Shown: positions 8,054 through 16,878, numbered from the stretch's first letter. The stretch: 64,000 nucleotides of DNA from an uncultured Saccharospirillaceae bacterium (GCA_947503895.1 CANNFT010000009.1:1-64000); one strand, 5' to 3'. Translations and numbers: made by a program. Notes: a model not told the origin generated them from the letters alone.

Positions 8054-8102
8054 CGCTCACCTTATCAATGGGTGGGCGTCTACCGGATGTGGTGATCCGG
8101 TA
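8054..8102 (+). ncRNA. Two tandem RNA hairpins in the early-region gap
   Basis: CGCTCACC (8054-8061) pairs with GGTGGGCG (8071-8078) with one G-U, and TACCGGAT (8081-8088) pairs perfectly with ATCCGGTA (8095-8102). No T-tract follows, so a simple intrinsic terminator is unlikely. It may be an mRNA processing element, an attenuator before gemA/mor, or a small RNA. Speculative. Confidence 0.35.
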
Positions 8103-8160
8103 CTGATGAGCAGCCAAAGCAAGTTTCTCTTTACGTCTTCATAACAAACGGACTGGCCTT

Positions 8161-8754
8161 ATGAATAACAACCATTTAGATGCCGACAATCAACGCAAGC
8201 GCGACCTCGCAAAGATTCACGTTGCCAAAAAGCAGTTAGGTATGGATGACGATACGTACCGCATGATGCTGCAAGAGGTTGCAAGCGTGAATTCCGCTAA
8301 AAGTTTAAGTGCCATGGGGCGAGCTACCGTACTGGCCCACTTAAAGTCTTGCGGCATGAAGTTTAAAACGCCGCCTAAATCCAGCACCAAAACTCGACAT
8401 CCTGGCAAGCCTCATAACATGAAGCCCCAACTGGATAAGATTGAAGCGCTACTAACCGATATGACCTTAAGTTGGAACTACGCCAATTCGCTGGCTCAGC
8501 ATATGTTTAAGGTAGACCGAGTTTCATGGCTAAAAACCAGCCAGCAGTTAGGTGCCATCATAGCTGCGCTCACTTATGAACAAGAGAAACGAGCGCTATT
8601 AGCCAACATTGAATCTATGGTTGATCAGCTTAAATTAGATTGGCAAGAAGTAGAAAGCTGGATTCCTACCAGCAAGCGTAAGAACTGGAAGCGATCAACC
8701 GCTGCTTTAAAGCAAGTTAAAGCCCGATTATTAAACAGTAAAGTGGAGGCTTAG
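8161..8754 (+). CDS. gemA: GemA / Mu gp16-like regulatory protein
   Basis: The 197-residue protein matches the gp16/GemA (DUF1018) family through its start (KRDLAKIHVAKKQLGMDDD.YR.ML) and the conserved W-rich C-terminal half. In Mu, GemA affects host gene expression and DNA gyrase-related functions early in the lytic cycle; the mechanism is poorly known. It ends one base before the mor-like gene starts (TAGTATG), so the two are co-translated, as in other transposable phages. Confidence 0.88.
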   Translation: MNNNHLDADNQRKRDLAKIHVAKKQLGMDDDTYRMMLQEVASVNSAKSLSAMGRATVLAHLKSCGMKFKTPPKSSTKTRHPGKPHNMKPQLDKIEALLTDMTLSWNYANSLAQHMFKVDRVSWLKTSQQLGAIIAALTYEQEKRALLANIESMVDQLKLDWQEVESWIPTSKRKNWKRSTAALKQVKARLLNSKVEA

Positions 8755-8755
8755 T

Positions 8756-9163
8756 ATGGGCGTCGAATATGCTATTCCACTCAACACTCAGCATCTGCCG
8801 GACTCCATTCAGGAAATGGCAGAGCTAATAGGCTTACCTGCCACGCTTAAAATTGTGGAGGAGCGTGGCGGCATTCGATTGAGCATACCCACCAAAGTCA
8901 ATGACAAGAGTTGGCTCACTCAATTGATCGGGAGAGAGGCTATGATGCTTTTAGTCAAACACTACAAAGGTGAAGAGCTAGATATTCCAAGATGTACCGC
9001 TGCTGTCAAAGCGGCACAAGACGCACATATCTACCAGCAGATACAAGCTGGGGTACCACAATCTAAACTGGCGAGAGAATACGGATACACGGAACGCGGT
9101 ATCCGCAAAGTTAAACATCGTATGGACAAACGAGCGGCAATGAAACAGAGCTGTCTATTTTAA
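8756..9163 (+). CDS. mor: Mor-family transcription activator
   Basis: A 135-residue Mor/C-family activator. The N-terminal dimerisation part (LPDSIQEMAELIGL..TLKIVEERGG) is followed by the DNA-binding HTH (QAGVPQSKLAREYGYTERGIRKV). In Mu, Mor turns on the middle promoter and its paralogue C the late promoters. Only one such gene is present here, so this protein probably drives the late operons itself. Two near-identical dyad sites lie before the lysis gene (9241) and before the protease gene (18297). Confidence 0.92.
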   Translation: MGVEYAIPLNTQHLPDSIQEMAELIGLPATLKIVEERGGIRLSIPTKVNDKSWLTQLIGREAMMLLVKHYKGEELDIPRCTAAVKAAQDAHIYQQIQAGVPQSKLAREYGYTERGIRKVKHRMDKRAAMKQSCLF

Positions 9164-9240
9164 TATGTCAGCTCTCAACATAAGGGACTGGATTTAATTT
9201 TTAATTCGGGCAAAATGTCCACCACACTACTCCAAGATTC

Positions 9241-9266
9241 ACCCCCGGAACGCGTTCTCCCGTTAC
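9241..9266 (+). promoter_or_regulatory. Candidate late-activator site before lysis gene
   Basis: The sequence CCGGAACGCGTTCTCCCG, within a 26-base block 9241-9266, recurs at 18297-18322 with 24 of 26 bases identical. Its core GAACGCGTTC is a perfect dyad. It lies between mor and the lysis gene, 66 bases before that start codon, where Mu has its C-dependent lys promoter. AT-rich sequence follows (9281-9291). Confidence 0.6.
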
Positions 9267-9331
9267 ACACACAACCCATCGTTTTAACCTAAAACCCTAC
9301 TAAACATTTCCACGCACACGCAGGAAAGGTC

Positions 9332-10351
9332 ATGGGTAAAAAGCGGTCTCTCGATTCCATCACGACTATTGTCCTGCACTGTGCAGATACGCCTAATGGT
9401 CGTTTGCATACCATTCACGATATTGATGCTTGGCACAAGGAACGTGACTTCCAACGTGACCTATCTATTGCGCCCAGCCATCAACCAGGCTTAAAACACA
9501 TTGGCTATCACTATGTGATTTATTTAGGCGGTATCGTTGAGCCTGGTCGCCCGTTAATCGAGAGCGGTGCACACGCTAAAAATCACAATCATAATTCCAT
9601 TGGTATTTGTTTAATCGGCCGTGATCGTTTCAATGCGGAGCAGTGGGACGCACTACAGAAGTTGATACTGCGTATTCAATCGGAATTAAACCGCGATTTA
9701 ATCATTGTGGGACATAACCAACTGGACGCAGGCAAAACATGCCCTGGCTTTAATGTAGAGCAATATCTCACTTCGGGCATGATGCCATCACCGCACAATA
9801 TCTACGACCGAAATCAAGAGAACGCTAAAAGCCGATCACCGCATAAGCCTGTATTAAAACCACATCACACGAAACCGCTTTCTACATCTCACGAATCAAC
9901 GTCCACACCCAACGACCCAATCACCGCACCAAACAATAAGGCACGCTCTATGAACCTTCTCAGCATGATTGGCGAGGTAATCAAGCCCGCCACCGATTTA
10001 ATTGATTCACTGCACACCAGTGATGAAGAGAAAATCCAAGCCAAGCAGCAACTATTGCTGGCAAAAAATAATGCGGTCTCCAAAGCCTTAGAACATGAGC
10101 GCGCGTTATTAGAAGCGCAAACCAATGTCATAGTGGCAGAAGCCCAAGGCCAAAGCTGGTTACAACGCAGCTGGCGACCTATCACCATGCTCACATTTTT
10201 AGTGCTCATCATTGCTGATACGTTTGGCTTGACTGAGTTTCGCTTGTCTTCCCAAGCATGGGAATTATTAAAGCTGGGATTAGGTGGCTATGTGATTGGG
10301 CGCAGTGCAGAAAAAATTATGCCCAGTGTTATGAAAGCCATCAAACAATAA
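9332..10351 (+). CDS. Amidase endolysin fused to a 3TM-type holin
   Basis: Residues 1-148 are a T7-lysozyme-like N-acetylmuramoyl-L-alanine amidase (Amidase_2), with probable zinc ligands His16, His128 (VGHNQ) and Cys137 (KTCPGF). A Pro/Ser/Thr/His-rich linker (about 150-205) joins it to a segment like the 3TM holin family (residues 207-339), with KPATDLIDSLHTSDEEK.QA at its start and hydrophobic segments (MLTFLVLIIADTFGL and LGLGGYVIGRS). These are usually separate genes. Met207 (ATG 9950) with AAGG upstream could allow the holin part to be made alone. The gene opens the late region. Confidence 0.88.
   Translation: MGKKRSLDSITTIVLHCADTPNGRLHTIHDIDAWHKERDFQRDLSIAPSHQPGLKHIGYHYVIYLGGIVEPGRPLIESGAHAKNHNHNSIGICLIGRDRFNAEQWDALQKLILRIQSELNRDLIIVGHNQLDAGKTCPGFNVEQYLTSGMMPSPHNIYDRNQENAKSRSPHKPVLKPHHTKPLSTSHESTSTPNDPITAPNNKARSMNLLSMIGEVIKPATDLIDSLHTSDEEKIQAKQQLLLAKNNAVSKALEHERALLEAQTNVIVAEAQGQSWLQRSWRPITMLTFLVLIIADTFGLTEFRLSSQAWELLKLGLGGYVIGRSAEKIMPSVMKAIKQ
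9950..10351 (+). CDS. Possible in-frame internal holin start within the lysis gene
   Basis: ATG 9950 is in frame with the amidase and begins exactly where similarity to holin-type proteins starts (MNLLSMIGEVIKPATDLI). AATAAGG lies about 10 bases upstream. A separate 133-residue holin could be produced, giving the normal two-protein lysis system from one frame. No direct evidence of use. Confidence 0.4.
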   Translation: MNLLSMIGEVIKPATDLIDSLHTSDEEKIQAKQQLLLAKNNAVSKALEHERALLEAQTNVIVAEAQGQSWLQRSWRPITMLTFLVLIIADTFGLTEFRLSSQAWELLKLGLGGYVIGRSAEKIMPSVMKAIKQ

Positions 10352-10408
10352 GCCGTAATTACTCACTCATTATTTAACAACATGGAAAAACAGCGTTGGA
10401 GTATCAGT

Positions 10409-10642
10409 ATGGACGATGCAGATCGAGCCAGTCACATAGAAACGTGGGAACGGGATGCTGCACTGACTCACTTTAAGCGCGGCAACCCTCAGCCTAAGCA
10501 GCGTATCGCTAACGGTGTGATTGTGTGCATCCGCTGTGATGAACCCATTAGCTCCAAGCGGTTGGCGGGCGTTCCTCATGCTGCACGGTGTCTTCAATGC
10601 CAGATCACATATGATCAGGAGAATCAAAATGGCCGCCGATAG
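10409..10642 (+). CDS. TraR/DksA C4-type zinc-finger protein
   Basis: A small protein (77 residues from ATG 10409, which has GTTGGAG upstream; an earlier ATG at 10382 is possible). It carries the TraR-type pattern D.AD.A...E.W....AL near the N-terminus and a C4 zinc finger CIRCDEPIS...RCLQC. TraR/DksA proteins bind the secondary channel of RNA polymerase and adjust initiation. Similar genes sit in the lysis region of many Mu- and P2-like phages. Overlaps the next gene by 14 bases. Confidence 0.85.
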   Translation: MDDADRASHIETWERDAALTHFKRGNPQPKQRIANGVIVCIRCDEPISSKRLAGVPHAARCLQCQITYDQENQNGRR

Positions 10643-10991
10643 CGGGATAGATTTTAACTTTGTGCGCTTTGTGTGGGATGTCGCGCAAACACTCATCACA
10701 CTGGGTGTCGCGTTGTATGTATTTATTACTTCACGTTCACAAGTGAATGCTAGTCGAATTAAAGAACTAGAGAGTTCAAATGATTTACGGTTTGACAAGT
10801 TATCTGAGCGGGTGACTCGTACAGAAGAACAATTAAAGCAAGGCCCAACACACGATGATCTTAAAAATATATTTCAACGCTTGAATGGCATGTCTCGCGA
10901 AATCTCAACCATTAAAGGTGAGTTTTCGGGCGTCAAAGAAAATACAAAGCGTATTCATGATTTTTTACTGCATCACAACGGAGTTAAATAG
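10629..10991 (+). CDS. DUF2730-type phage membrane protein (Mu gp25-like position)
   Basis: From ATG 10629 the protein has 120 residues: one N-terminal membrane segment (FVRFVWDVAQTLITLGVALYV, split here by charge at either end) followed by a long coiled coil rich in Glu/Lys/Arg. This matches DUF2730, found just before the terminase genes in Mu-like phages. It may be a spanin- or lysis-related protein but the function is not known. The longer frame from 10521 would begin inside the TraR gene and is rejected. Confidence 0.75.
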   Translation: MAADSGIDFNFVRFVWDVAQTLITLGVALYVFITSRSQVNASRIKELESSNDLRFDKLSERVTRTEEQLKQGPTHDDLKNIFQRLNGMSREISTIKGEFSGVKENTKRIHDFLLHHNGVK

Positions 10992-10993
10992 AA

Positions 10994-11308
10994 ATGAGCG
11001 ATTCAAAAGACTTCAAAACATTTGAAGATGAACAAGTTCGGCTTCATATCCTGCTCATGCTGAAAGAAGACCCGGACTACACCATGAATGATGACATTCT
11101 CCGAAAAATGTTAACCACGGTTGGATTCAATCTGGATGCGATCCGATTATCGGCTAATTTACATTGGTTAAAACGAGCAGACATGGTCACGATGGAACAA
11201 GTGTCTATCTACCATATTGTCAAACTCACCAAGCTCGGTGATGACATTGCATGTGGTCGCACAACGTTTTCCGGAATCGCTCGCCCCTCACCCGACCAAA
11301 CATTATAA
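10994..11308 (+). CDS. Phage winged-helix protein, VpaChn25_0724-type
   Basis: A 104-residue protein in the position of Mu gp26. The pattern E.VRLHILLMLKEDPDYTMND..L...L...G......R....L.WL..A..V resembles an ArsR-like winged helix and the family named VpaChn25_0724 in vibrio prophages. It probably belongs to the packaging operon. The DNA-binding role is inferred. Confidence 0.8.
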   Translation: MSDSKDFKTFEDEQVRLHILLMLKEDPDYTMNDDILRKMLTTVGFNLDAIRLSANLHWLKRADMVTMEQVSIYHIVKLTKLGDDIACGRTTFSGIARPSPDQTL

Positions 11309-11326
11309 AACTGAAAGGAATGCATC

Positions 11327-11890
11327 ATGCCACGGGCCAGCACCATTGACACGCTACCGGAAGACATTAAAAACCAATTGCAAACCTTGCTGCGTAACCC
11401 GCGCGTTAATCAATTGCAAACGGTTAAAAAAATCAATGCTCTGCTTGCAAAGGAAGGCCATGACGAACGTGTGAGTAAAAGCGCCGTTAATCGCTACTCA
11501 TTGAAAATGGAAAAGGTCGGTGAGAAGCTTCGTCAATCTCGCGAAGTCGCGAACATGTGGATTGCAAAACTCGGCTCACAGCCACAAGGACAAATGGGCA
11601 ACCTCGTCAATGAGATGCTCAGAACGCTGGCCTTTGATCTCACCATGAATATTCAACAGCAGGACTTTGACGCTAAAGAGATTCCGGCTCTCGTCAAAAT
11701 GCTAAAGGAACTCAGCACATCCACCCACCGCCTAGAACAAGCCGCCAGTGAAAACGTGAAACGGGAAAAAGAAATCAGAAAGCAAATGGCAGAAGAAGCA
11801 GCGGAAGCCATTGATCAATCCGCCAAGCAAGCAGGCTTAACCAAGAAAGCTGCCCAAGATATTAAGAATAAAATATTGGGAATTGCCTAA
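11327..11890 (+). CDS. DUF3486 / Mu gp27-like small terminase subunit
   Basis: The 187-residue protein matches DUF3486: a short N-terminal HTH-like segment (TIDTLPEDIKNQLQTLLRNP) and a long helical, coiled-coil-rich remainder. In Mu-like phages this gene directly precedes the large terminase and is taken to be the small terminase. A good ribosome site (GAAAGGAATG) precedes ATG 11327, and it overlaps the next gene by one base (TAATG). Confidence 0.88.
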   Translation: MPRASTIDTLPEDIKNQLQTLLRNPRVNQLQTVKKINALLAKEGHDERVSKSAVNRYSLKMEKVGEKLRQSREVANMWIAKLGSQPQGQMGNLVNEMLRTLAFDLTMNIQQQDFDAKEIPALVKMLKELSTSTHRLEQAASENVKREKEIRKQMAEEAAEAIDQSAKQAGLTKKAAQDIKNKILGIA

Positions 11891-13458
11891 TGGATCACTC
11901 AGTTATCGCAGACGCCGTCAATCAGGCAAAACAAAACCTGATTCCCTTTGATGAAAATGAATTATTGTTGGGCTACCAGAAGCGCTGGATTGCTGACGAT
12001 TCGCCACTCAAAATTGCAGAGAAATCAAGACGGACGGGGTTAACCTGGGCAGAAGCAGCAGATGCCGCTTTAACGTCTAGCCTGTCCAAAGTAGATGGCG
12101 GCTGTAATCACCTCTATGTGGGCTCTAATAAGGAAATGGCGCGGGAGTTTATAGACGCCGTGGCCATGTGGGCAAAAGCCTACGACAAAGCGTGTGGGGA
12201 AATTGAGGAAGATGTGCTCATTGACGAAGACAAGGACATCCTCACTTTCGTCATTAATTTTGCATCCGGCTTTAAAGTACAAGCGTTGTCGTCCAACCCG
12301 AAAAACCTTCGAGGGATGCAAGGTAACGTCACCATAGATGAAGCAGCCTTCCATGAAAATCTTGCCGAAGTATTAAAAGCGGCACTGGCGCTTACTATGT
12401 GGGGCGCGAAGGTACGCTTAATCAGTACCCACAACGGCACAGATAACTTATTCAATCAAATCATTAACGATGCACGCGCAGGCAAGAACAAATACAGCGT
12501 GCATCGAATCACGTTAGATGATGCCTGTGCAGAAGGCTTGTATCAGCGCATTTGTCAGATTCAAAAGATAGAATGGACGCAAGCACAAGAGGACGAATGG
12601 AAAAGCGACCTATTGAAAGCTACGGCATCAGAGGAAGATGGTCTTGAAGAATATTACTGTGTACCCAAGTTAGGCGGTGGCGCGTATTTATCCCGTGCAC
12701 TGATTGAAGCGCGTATGGTGAAAGCCCCTGTTTTACGTTACACAGGCACAGCGGATTTTAATACTTGGCCAGAACATTTACGCATTGCAGAAATAAATGA
12801 CTGGTGTGACACCCACCTCTTACCCTTGCTGCTTCAGCTAAACCCAAAAGAGCAACACGCATTCGGTGAAGATTTTGCACGTTCCGGTGATTTAACCGTA
12901 ATTGCCCCCGTGGCCATACAACAAAATCTACACAAGCATTTTCCGTTCTTAGTCGAGTTAAAGAACGTGCCTTTCCGAAATCAAGAGCAAGTGCTGTTCT
13001 ATATCTGTGATCGCTTGCCGAGATTATCCGGTGGTGCATTAGATGCCCGTGGCAACGGTCAATATCTAGCCGAGCAAGCACGCTACGAATACGGTGCAGG
13101 CTGTATAGATGAAGTGGCCTTGTCCCAAGGTTGGTATTTAGAAAACATGCCGCGTATGAAAGCCGCGTTTGAAGATGCCAGCCTGTCCATTCCAAAGGAT
13201 GCCGACATTCGTGATGACCTTGCAGCGGTTAAAGTCATTCGTGGCATTCCTAAAGTGCCGGACGGTAACACCAGTACAGACGAACAAAAGCAACGACACG
13301 GTGATGCGGCCATTGCCATTTGTTTAGCATTGTATGCTGCGCAAATGGAAGTCGAGGTCTTTGCTTATCACAGCGTAAAAAAACATCAGAATCAAGATCA
13401 GGATAAATATCATCGGTCGGTCAAATTAACAGGCGGATTCAAACGAGGTTGTTTGTAA
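11890..13458 (+). CDS. Large terminase subunit (Mu gp28-like)
   Basis: A 522-residue packaging motor. The ATPase part shows a Walker A-like KSRRTGLT (residues 45-52) and Walker B VTIDEA (147-152). The nuclease half begins around residue 310 with the acidic pair in GEDFARSGDLTVI and a further acidic motif in ALDARGNGQ. Mu-type terminases cut a headful from DNA flanking the inserted copy. It lies between the small terminase and portal genes and shares one base with each neighbour. Confidence 0.93.
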   Translation: MDHSVIADAVNQAKQNLIPFDENELLLGYQKRWIADDSPLKIAEKSRRTGLTWAEAADAALTSSLSKVDGGCNHLYVGSNKEMAREFIDAVAMWAKAYDKACGEIEEDVLIDEDKDILTFVINFASGFKVQALSSNPKNLRGMQGNVTIDEAAFHENLAEVLKAALALTMWGAKVRLISTHNGTDNLFNQIINDARAGKNKYSVHRITLDDACAEGLYQRICQIQKIEWTQAQEDEWKSDLLKATASEEDGLEEYYCVPKLGGGAYLSRALIEARMVKAPVLRYTGTADFNTWPEHLRIAEINDWCDTHLLPLLLQLNPKEQHAFGEDFARSGDLTVIAPVAIQQNLHKHFPFLVELKNVPFRNQEQVLFYICDRLPRLSGGALDARGNGQYLAEQARYEYGAGCIDEVALSQGWYLENMPRMKAAFEDASLSIPKDADIRDDLAAVKVIRGIPKVPDGNTSTDEQKQRHGDAAIAICLALYAAQMEVEVFAYHSVKKHQNQDQDKYHRSVKLTGGFKRGCL

Positions 13459-15089
13459 TGGAAAAAGTGCATGAACGCGGGACAGTGCTCGATCACCACG
13501 GCCAGCCCGTCAATAAGAAACAATTAACCGAAGAAGTCGTCACGGCGTCGCTGACAGGTGTCCGAAATGTTTGGCATAACCACACCGTGGCCAGTGGACT
13601 CACACCCGAAACATTGGCCGCACTGCTGCACAATGCCGCTAACAATCAGCCCTATGAATATTTGGTGCTGGCCGAAGAAATGGAAGAGCGTGATCTACAT
13701 TATCAATCCGTACTGGGTACACGTAAGCGAGCCATCAGCGGTTTGGATGTCACGGTGGAAGCATTCAGCGACGACAAGCAAGACATCAAACTAACCGATG
13801 AAGTCAGAGCCATCACACGAATGCCCGCTTTTGGCATCATGATCGACGATGCCTTGGATGCACTGGGGAAAGGCTATTCCGTTAATGAAATTCTATGGGA
13901 TAAATCCGAATCGCAATGGATGCCCAGTCAATACCGATACCGTGACCCAAAGTTTTTTATCTTCGATCAAATTAATGGTCGCGAGTTACGCCTATTAGAT
14001 GACGAAAATAACTACGAAGGCATTGCGCTGTCTCCGTATAAATTCATTACCCATATTCCAAGGCTAAAAAGTGGCTTGCCGATTCGAGGTGGATTAGCCC
14101 GCTTAGTGGCCACGGCTTATATGTGCAAAGCGTACAGCATCACCGACTGGCTGGCCTTTGCGGAAGTCTTCGGAATGCCATTGCGCTTAGGCAAGTATGG
14201 TACACAGGCCAGTGAAGATGATATTCATAAGCTGATCAGTGCAGTGGCGAATATTGGCAGTGACGCCGCCGCCGTGATTCCAGACTCCATGAAAATAGAG
14301 TTTGAAAAATCCGGTACCACCAGTGGCGGTGATAAACTCTTTCAGAATTTAGCCGAATGGTTAGACCGACAAATCAGCAAAGCTGTATTAGGTCAGACTA
14401 TGACGTCAGACGATGGCAGCAGTCAGGCACAGGCCAACGTGCATAACGATGTGCGCAAAGATATTTTAAAAGCTGATGCAACCCAATTAGAACACACCTT
14501 AAATCGCGATTTAATTAAGCCGTTTATTGATTTGAACTTTGGTGTACAAAAGAATTACCCATTGATCAAACTTCCGGTACCCGAACCAGAAGACATGACA
14601 CTGCTGGTCAATGCATTGAAAGAATTGGTACCACTGGGATTGAAAGTGGAAGAAAGCCAAGTGCGTGACAAACTGGGCATTTCTGACCCAGATAAAAAAA
14701 GTGACTTACTGCACCCCACACAAACCGATTCAAATAAACCGATGGACAGGCAAGAACACAATAAGACGGGCAACCACAAAACCGCCATTAACCATCGCCA
14801 ATGCAGTTGCTGCCATTCAACCGCATTAAATGAACAAGAGAATACAGACCCAGATTGGCTGGACGAATTAGAAGCAGAAGCCATGGAGGAATGGGAGCTG
14901 CAAATGGAACCGATTATTGATCCTGTTTTATCGTTGGCAGAAGAAGCGCAAAGCTATGACGAGTTTATGGCTCGATTACCGGAACTATTAGAAACTATGA
15001 AACCAGATGAATTAATTAAGAAGCTGGCAGAGCAAACATTTAAAGCCAGAGGCGTGGGTGATGCGAGTGATCCATCACACTTACAATAG
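13458..15089 (+). CDS. Portal protein (DUF935 / Mu gp29-like)
   Basis: Forms the DNA entry ring of the head. The 543-residue sequence (from ATG 13458, sharing a base with the gp28 stop) has the DUF935 hallmarks: YLVLAEEMEERD.HY.SVL.TRKRA, then FGIMIDDALDALGKGYSVNEILW and WLAFAEVFGMPLRLGKY. The C-terminal third has a Cys/His cluster (RQCSCCHST) not usual for every homologue. Unlike in Mu, the next head gene does not follow directly: about 400 AT-rich bases intervene. Confidence 0.92.
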   Translation: MEKVHERGTVLDHHGQPVNKKQLTEEVVTASLTGVRNVWHNHTVASGLTPETLAALLHNAANNQPYEYLVLAEEMEERDLHYQSVLGTRKRAISGLDVTVEAFSDDKQDIKLTDEVRAITRMPAFGIMIDDALDALGKGYSVNEILWDKSESQWMPSQYRYRDPKFFIFDQINGRELRLLDDENNYEGIALSPYKFITHIPRLKSGLPIRGGLARLVATAYMCKAYSITDWLAFAEVFGMPLRLGKYGTQASEDDIHKLISAVANIGSDAAAVIPDSMKIEFEKSGTTSGGDKLFQNLAEWLDRQISKAVLGQTMTSDDGSSQAQANVHNDVRKDILKADATQLEHTLNRDLIKPFIDLNFGVQKNYPLIKLPVPEPEDMTLLVNALKELVPLGLKVEESQVRDKLGISDPDKKSDLLHPTQTDSNKPMDRQEHNKTGNHKTAINHRQCSCCHSTALNEQENTDPDWLDELEAEAMEEWELQMEPIIDPVLSLAEEAQSYDEFMARLPELLETMKPDELIKKLAEQTFKARGVGDASDPSHLQ

Positions 15090-15486
15090 TGTGTCAATTC
15101 AATAATTTTATTGCATTGCTTTACAGCGCAAAGCAGCTCGCTGTAAAGCAGATAGATATTATCGTTTACGTTATTTGTGCAAATAAATAATTAGAAGTGT
15201 ATATAAAAAGCGTTTGATATGAATTAAAACATTGACTAATAGTCTTCGAATGAAAGGGTAGTCATTTTTATTGATCATTTGATATAAAGTGGAATAGATT
15301 TGACCATTTTTATATCGGGTAACTTTAGGGGATGGAACACCGTTCCACCAGTGCTTTAAATATTTGAAGATAGTACTTCTCCTTAGTTCAAGTTAAATAT
15401 ACGGCCAGAGCCGATTCGTTAACATTACCATAACTCATTTCATTAGCAATATCGCAATCACTACTTTTTAAATAGGTTTATTTATA
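15090..15486. other. AT-rich non-coding insertion between portal and gp30 genes
   Basis: No ORF of note. It holds a 12-bp perfect stem-loop TGCTTTACAGCG/CGCTGTAAAGCA (15117-15150, 10-base loop, no T-tract), a smaller CACACT/AGTGTG hairpin over the portal stop (15076-15095), and the dyad TGGAAC-ACC-GTTCCA near 15333-15347. Homologues usually have these two genes adjacent. It may be a late-operon promoter or a decayed insertion. Confidence 0.5.
15117..15150 (+). repeat. 12-bp perfect inverted repeat after portal gene
   Basis: TGCTTTACAGCG and CGCTGTAAAGCA pair perfectly around a 10-base loop. It is not followed by a T-run on either side. It could act as an mRNA 3' stabiliser, a weak terminator or an insertion scar. 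Confidence 0.6.
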
Positions 15487-16650
15487 ATGAATGCCACTTA
15501 TATACCTAAGGAATCCCTTGTTTGGTTCAAAAATAAAAATCTTAAGCCTAGTTTTGATCATTTGGACATATTTCGAGAAGAACATGCAAATGCATTCACT
15601 GTCGCTAAAGCTATGAAGCTAGATGTCTTAAGTGACATTCATTCCGCAATTCAAACCGCTTTAGCGGAAGGCAAAACGTTTCAGCAATTTCAAAAAGAAC
15701 TCAAGCCAATACTGTCAAATAAAGGTTGGTGGGGTGTCAAAGAAATGACCGACCCACATACCAAAAGGCGAAAACTCGTTCAGCTTGGTAGCCCAAGGAG
15801 ATTAAAAGTCATTTACCAAACCAATATGCGTACCGCCCGTGCGGCTGGTCAATGGCAGCGTATTCAGCGCACAGTTAAAACGCACCCTTTTCTGTTGTAT
15901 GGCCTTGGACCATCGGAACGGCATCGCGAAGAGCATCAAAGCTGGGCAGGGAAAATCATTCGAGCGGACGATCCTTGGTGGTTAAGTCACTTCCCCCCAA
16001 ACGGCTGGGGGTGCAAATGCAGAGTCCGACAAATCAGTAAACGGGAAGCAGAACGTAAAGGTGGTGCAGTCAAAGCGCCGGAAATTACCACAAGAGAATG
16101 GGTAAACAAACGCACGGGTGAAGTCACTCAAGTGCCCAAAGGTATTGATCCTGGTTGGGATTATAACTTTGGTCATAGCCAGAAAAGGCTAACCGATGTA
16201 CTCAGCAATAAACTGGAAACCGCCGAGCCAGAAGTTGCACAGAAAGCCATTGAAGATTTAGTGAAGGGAGAAGCATTTGACCAATGGCGAGCAAAGCCAA
16301 CGGGGGATTACCCGATTGGGCGTATACCTGAGGCCTTTAAGCGTCCATTAAATGCCGATAAAACCATTGTTAAACTCAGTGAAGAAGCGGCCATCACCCA
16401 TCAGAAGCAATCCACACCACTCACTACATTGGAGCATCAAGCATTACCCGCTGCCATGCAGCATGGTCGTATTGTGCAGGTCGACAATCAATACCATGTT
16501 TATTACCAGTACAACAGTAAGTTAATCAAAGCCACCATCGTGCTAAAGGATGATGGCCAGCCGTTGGTGTCTGTTTATTCAACGGCTACACAGCACAGCA
16601 TGAGAAAGGATTTAAAACTTGGGACGTTAATCAAAGACTGGGAGATTTAA
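15487..16650 (+). CDS. Head morphogenesis protein (Mu gp30 / SPP1 gp7-like)
   Basis: A 387-residue minor head protein. The N-terminus (AIAYF-like SLVWFKNKNLKPSFDHLD..REEHANAFTVAKA) and the central phage Mu F-like block (IYQTNMRTARAAGQW, HR.EH..W.G..I..DDPWW..HFPPNGWGCKCRVR) are diagnostic. Cysteines in GCKCR are conserved in the family. The C-terminal about 80 residues resemble the phage-barnase-like or minor-head tail region (KATIVLKDDGQPLVSVYS). It likely assists procapsid assembly near the portal. Confidence 0.9.
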   Translation: MNATYIPKESLVWFKNKNLKPSFDHLDIFREEHANAFTVAKAMKLDVLSDIHSAIQTALAEGKTFQQFQKELKPILSNKGWWGVKEMTDPHTKRRKLVQLGSPRRLKVIYQTNMRTARAAGQWQRIQRTVKTHPFLLYGLGPSERHREEHQSWAGKIIRADDPWWLSHFPPNGWGCKCRVRQISKREAERKGGAVKAPEITTREWVNKRTGEVTQVPKGIDPGWDYNFGHSQKRLTDVLSNKLETAEPEVAQKAIEDLVKGEAFDQWRAKPTGDYPIGRIPEAFKRPLNADKTIVKLSEEAAITHQKQSTPLTTLEHQALPAAMQHGRIVQVDNQYHVYYQYNSKLIKATIVLKDDGQPLVSVYSTATQHSMRKDLKLGTLIKDWEI

Positions 16651-16652
16651 AA

Positions 16653-16868
16653 ATGTTCGATTCTATTCCTTACGCGGTGGCATGCTTGATTTTATTCTCC
16701 CTATTGTATCTATTAACGAGTCTATTTTTGAGGCTGTGTATTGGCAATGTCTATCGGGTTAGTTTCAATCTTGCGTCAGGTGAAGTGAACACTATTAAAG
16801 TGACGGCACGCAATAAAGAGCAGGCTATCAAAAAAGCCAGCGTAAGACTGGCTTTACACGACAGATGA
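16653..16868 (+). CDS. Small membrane protein of the head region
   Basis: A 71-residue protein with one long hydrophobic N-terminal segment (residues 5-28) and a basic soluble tail. It starts two bases after gp30 ends and has no match I recognise. It may be a virion-associated or superinfection-related membrane protein; location in the late operon is the only clue. Confidence 0.55.
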   Translation: MFDSIPYAVACLILFSLLYLLTSLFLRLCIGNVYRVSFNLASGEVNTIKVTARNKEQAIKKASVRLALHDR

Positions 16869-16878
16869 GGCAATTAGA

